Of a stretch of DNA of 64,000 bases, positions 61,248 to 64,000 are shown piece by piece. Each line of letters begins with the position of its first letter. Within the stretch, counting starts at the first letter, position 1. The notes beneath the pieces were generated by a model that had not been told where the DNA came from, made no database searches, and worked only from the letters and a program-made list of their open reading frames with translations. Location: assembly GCA_958296065.1 (NCBI GenBank), contig CATQHX010000070.1:62001-126000 (forward strand), written 5' to 3'. The position numbers were made by a program, and so were the translations under genes. Source of the stretch: Vicinamibacterales bacterium (lineage in GTDB: Bacteria > Acidobacteriota > Vicinamibacteria > Vicinamibacterales > UBA8438).

Positions 61248-63056
61248 ATGCCGGACTCCCCGATCTCACGCCTCCGCGCACGCCCGGAGTGGAAGTTCCT
61301 GGCCGTCCTGCCGCGGGCCAACCCGTTCCTGGCCACGGTCTGGTGGACGGCCCTGGTCGTGCGCAGCCTCCTGCCGGCCCTGCTGGCCGTCGCGATGGGC
61401 CTCCTGGTCGGCGCCGTCGAGGCGGGCGGCGATCTCGTCTGGCCGCTAGCCGGGGTCGGCACCGTGTTCGTCCTGCTGCAGGTGCTGCCGCCGCTGCACC
61501 TCGCCGCGGGCCAGAACCTCGGCAGCAGCGCCGCGGCGTGGCTCTACGACGAACTGGCGGTGGCCTGCGTGGAGCCGCCCGGCATCGGGCACCTGGAGGA
61601 CCCGGAGGCCGCTGGCGACCTGACCATGGCGCGGGATTTCGATCTCGGCATCAGCGGGCCGCCGCTGGCGATCTCGATGGACTTCATCGCGGCCGGCCTC
61701 GTCGAGCTGCTGGCCGGACTGACGGCCGTCGCGATCCTCTTCGCCTACGCGTGGTGGGCGCCCTTGTTGCTCGGTGGAGCCTGGCTCGCCACACACTGGC
61801 TCCTGCGCGAGAGCGCCGTCTGGAAGGACCGCCAGACCGATGCCGTGCGCGAGGCCCAGCGGCATGCCGACTACGCGTACCGGCTGGCGGTGGACGCGCC
61901 CGCCGCCAAGGAGTTGCGGCTGTTCGGACTGGCCGACTGGACCATCGAGCGCTTTCGACGCCACCGGCGGCGGCTCCACGACCTGCGCTGGGAAGCGACG
62001 AAGCTGCGCGAACGGCCCGTGGCGACGAGCCTGGCCCTGGTGCTGGCCGCCAACGCGGTCGTGTTCTGGTCGCTGGCCGCAGACGTTACCGCCGGTACGC
62101 TGCCGCTCGACCGCCTGGTGATGTTCGCAAGCGCCGCCATCGGCGCGAGCATGATCGCCTTCGGCGGGTTGTCCTGGGCCCTCGACGGCGCGGGGGCGCC
62201 CACCGCCGCGGTGCTCAGGTTGGGAGAGGCCATGGCTCCGCGCGGCGCGCTGACCCCCGGCACGAAGCCGGCGACCGGCCTGCCGGCGCGCGAGATCCAC
62301 TTCTCCGGTGTGCGCTTCGCCTATCCGTCCGGACCGGAAAAGCGGGTACTGGACGGATTCGAGTTGACGATTCCGGCCGGCTCGTCGCTCGCCATCGTCG
62401 GCCAGAACGGCGCCGGCAAGACCACCCTGGCCAAGCTGCTGTGCCGGTTCTACGAACCGCAGGAAGGGGTGATCGCGGTGGACGGCGTGGACCTGGGAGA
62501 GCTGGACATCGAGTCCTGGCGCGAACGGATCACCGCCGTCTTTCAGGACTTCGCGCGCTTCGAGCTGCCGCTCGCCGACAACGTCGCCCCCGGCGGCGCG
62601 CCCGAGGCAGTCGTCCGCGAGGCGCTGGCGAAGGCGGGTGCGGCGGACCTTGCCGACCTGGACACCATCCTGGCCCGCGGCTACGACGGCGGCACCGAGC
62701 TCTCCGGCGGGCAATGGCAACGGGTGGCCCTGGCCCGAACGCTCGCCGCGGTCCGTCAGGGCGCGGGCATAGTCCTGCTGGACGAGCCCACCGCGCAGCT
62801 CGACGTGCGGGGCGAGGCGGAGATCTTCGAGCGGATCCTGCAGGCGACGCGCGACACGACGACCATTCTGATCTCCCACCGGTTCTCCACCGTCCGGCAC
62901 GCCGACCGCATCTGCGTCCTGGAGCACGGGCAGGTCATCGAGCTGGGCACCCACGACGAGCTGATGGCGCTGGGCGGACGCTACCGGACGATGTTCGACC
63001 TGCAGGCTCAGCGGTTCGAGGAGCAGGAAGAGACGGGCTTCGATGTCCTCGACTGA
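61248..63056 (+). CDS. ABC exporter half-transporter (membrane plus ATPase)
   Basis: 602 residues. Six N-terminal helices (for example TALVVRSLLPALLAVAMGLL, VELLAGLTAVAILFAYAW). ATPase domain from about 350: Walker A GQNGAGKTT, Q loop VFQDFARF, signature LSGGQWQRVAL, Walker B GIVLLDEPTAQLD and switch His in ISHRFSTVR. The arrangement fits a heterodimeric exporter with the overlapping gene that follows. Substrate unknown. Confidence 0.92.
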   Translation: MPDSPISRLRARPEWKFLAVLPRANPFLATVWWTALVVRSLLPALLAVAMGLLVGAVEAGGDLVWPLAGVGTVFVLLQVLPPLHLAAGQNLGSSAAAWLYDELAVACVEPPGIGHLEDPEAAGDLTMARDFDLGISGPPLAISMDFIAAGLVELLAGLTAVAILFAYAWWAPLLLGGAWLATHWLLRESAVWKDRQTDAVREAQRHADYAYRLAVDAPAAKELRLFGLADWTIERFRRHRRRLHDLRWEATKLRERPVATSLALVLAANAVVFWSLAADVTAGTLPLDRLVMFASAAIGASMIAFGGLSWALDGAGAPTAAVLRLGEAMAPRGALTPGTKPATGLPAREIHFSGVRFAYPSGPEKRVLDGFELTIPAGSSLAIVGQNGAGKTTLAKLLCRFYEPQEGVIAVDGVDLGELDIESWRERITAVFQDFARFELPLADNVAPGGAPEAVVREALAKAGAADLADLDTILARGYDGGTELSGGQWQRVALARTLAAVRQGAGIVLLDEPTAQLDVRGEAEIFERILQATRDTTTILISHRFSTVRHADRICVLEHGQVIELGTHDELMALGGRYRTMFDLQAQRFEEQEETGFDVLD

Positions 63057-64000
63057 CCCGACCCGTGTCGGCGGCCACGACATGCCCGCGGCCTTGCCGT
63101 CGATGTGGCGGGCGCTCAAGCGCGGCTTCGATGCGGAGCCGGCCTTGTTGACCGTCGCCTTCGCCCTGTCCCTGCTGGCCGCCCTCCCCGACGCGCTGAT
63201 GGCAGTCTGGCTGAAGCTGCTGGCCGACGGCGTGCTCGGCGAAGACTCGACGCTCGTCATGGTCGCCGCGGGCGGGCTCGCCGCCTCCGCCACCCTGACC
63301 TGGGCGCTGCGCGTGGCCAGCGACCGCACCCAGCGCCGCTTCCGCGACCGCGTCACCATCGCGCTCGAGGCGCACGTCGCCGGGCTGCAGGCGAGCGTCG
63401 CGTCGGTCGAGCACCACGAGCGGCCGGCGTTTCTCGACCGGCTCGCGGTCCTGCGCAACCAGGTGTTCGTGCTCGATCACATGTACATGTCGCTGTTCAC
63501 CACCGGCGGCTGGATCCTGCGCCTGGCGGTGACCGTCGGCCTGCTGGTGTCGATCCACCCGGCGCTGGCGCTGCTCGCCCTGTGCGCGCTGCCGACGGTG
63601 GCCACGGCATCGTGGCGCCCCGCGGTGGAGCGCGCCGCGGAACAACGGGGCGCGCAAGCCCAGCGTCTGGCGCGGCACCTGTTCGACACGGCCACGACCG
63701 CCGCTCCCGCCAAGGACGTCCGCGTCACCGGCATCGGCGGGCGCCTGGTCCGCGATCGGCGCGCGGCGTGGGAGCGCTGGTACCGCCCGGTCGCCGCCGC
63801 GCGCTGGGCCAGCGCCGGTTGGCACACCCTGGGCTGGAGCGTGTTCGGCGCGGGGTACGTCGGCGCGGTCGTCTTCGTGGCCTCCGGGCTGCGGGCCTCT
63901 CCCGGGGATGTCCTGTTGCTTCTCGCTGCCGGTTCGCGCCTCGCGGGCTACGTCAGCGCCACGGTGGGCGAGATCGGCTTCCTGCGCGGCATCTGGCTCG
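63043..64000 (+). CDS. Second ABC exporter half-transporter, truncated by window end
   Basis: The ATG at 63043 overlaps the first transporter gene by 14 bases. The visible 319 codons are the membrane part: ALLTVAFALSLLAALPDAL, STLVMVAAGGLAASATLTWA, LAVTVGLLVSIHPALALLAL and VFGAGYVGAVVFVASGLRA, with the coupling-helix region VEHHERPAFLDRLAVLRNQ. The ATPase domain lies beyond the window. Probable partner of the preceding protein. Confidence 0.85.
   Translation, partial: MSSTDPTRVGGHDMPAALPSMWRALKRGFDAEPALLTVAFALSLLAALPDALMAVWLKLLADGVLGEDSTLVMVAAGGLAASATLTWALRVASDRTQRRFRDRVTIALEAHVAGLQASVASVEHHERPAFLDRLAVLRNQVFVLDHMYMSLFTTGGWILRLAVTVGLLVSIHPALALLALCALPTVATASWRPAVERAAEQRGAQAQRLARHLFDTATTAAPAKDVRVTGIGGRLVRDRRAAWERWYRPVAAARWASAGWHTLGWSVFGAGYVGAVVFVASGLRASPGDVLLLLAAGSRLAGYVSATVGEIGFLRGIWL

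Overview
The window is GC-rich (about two thirds or more G+C by eye) and dense with genes. It looks like a chromosome of the phylum Acidobacteriota, most likely a Vicinamibacteria-type lineage. The reasons are the repertoire (MoxR/DUF58/DUF4159/DUF4175 cluster, PQQ-like propellers, DUF5916, CarD, a PadR regulator followed by a decayed permease start, Uma2-type remnant) and the absence of plasmid or phage hallmarks. The assignment is by gene content only.

Layout: (1) 1-13311, minus strand: an eight-gene cluster with a TPR metallopeptidase-like protein, DUF4159, MoxR ATPase, DUF58, two BatA/VWA-type membrane proteins around a DUF4175 coiled-coil membrane protein, and a truncated caspase/legumain-like protein with an EF-hand. 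(2) 13335-25709: isoprenylcysteine-methyltransferase-like protein, glycosyltransferase, phospholipid-type methyltransferase, LytS/LytTR two-component pair with signal peptidase I, acyl-CoA synthetase, moaC, rex, plsC, carD and an exported methyltransferase behind a short upstream reading frame. (3) 25717-43200: tRNA-Leu(CAA), exported beta-propeller proteins, CNNM/CorC-type protein, GNAT, thioesterase, cyclase, DUF5916 barrel with a TolB-like N-terminus, amidase, membrane proteins and a CxxCH-containing propeller. (4) 42880-44453: a small toxin-antitoxin island, part functional-looking, part decayed. (5) 44519-48718: thiolase, SLC13 transporter and amidohydrolase operon. (6) 48880-60157: DNA methyltransferase, PadR, then a formate dehydrogenase locus: fdhE, an inserted vapBC pair, the cytochrome b, iron-sulfur and catalytic subunits, decayed fragments, an exported protein and fdhD. 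The catalytic subunit is read through an in-frame UGA with a SECIS-like hairpin, so it is a selenoprotein. (7) 60323-64000: coiled-coil protein, DUF1579 protein and two ABC exporter half-subunits, the second cut by the window end.

Two genome-wide habits stand out. Many genes or operons begin with a TANNNT -10 box that ends only 6-7 bases before the start codon, as expected for leaderless mRNAs; one such box is shared by two divergent genes whose start codons lie 23 bases apart. Gene ends, often between convergent pairs, carry long, nearly perfect GC-rich hairpins without a T tract. Many operon genes overlap as GTGA, ATGA or TGATG, indicating translational coupling.
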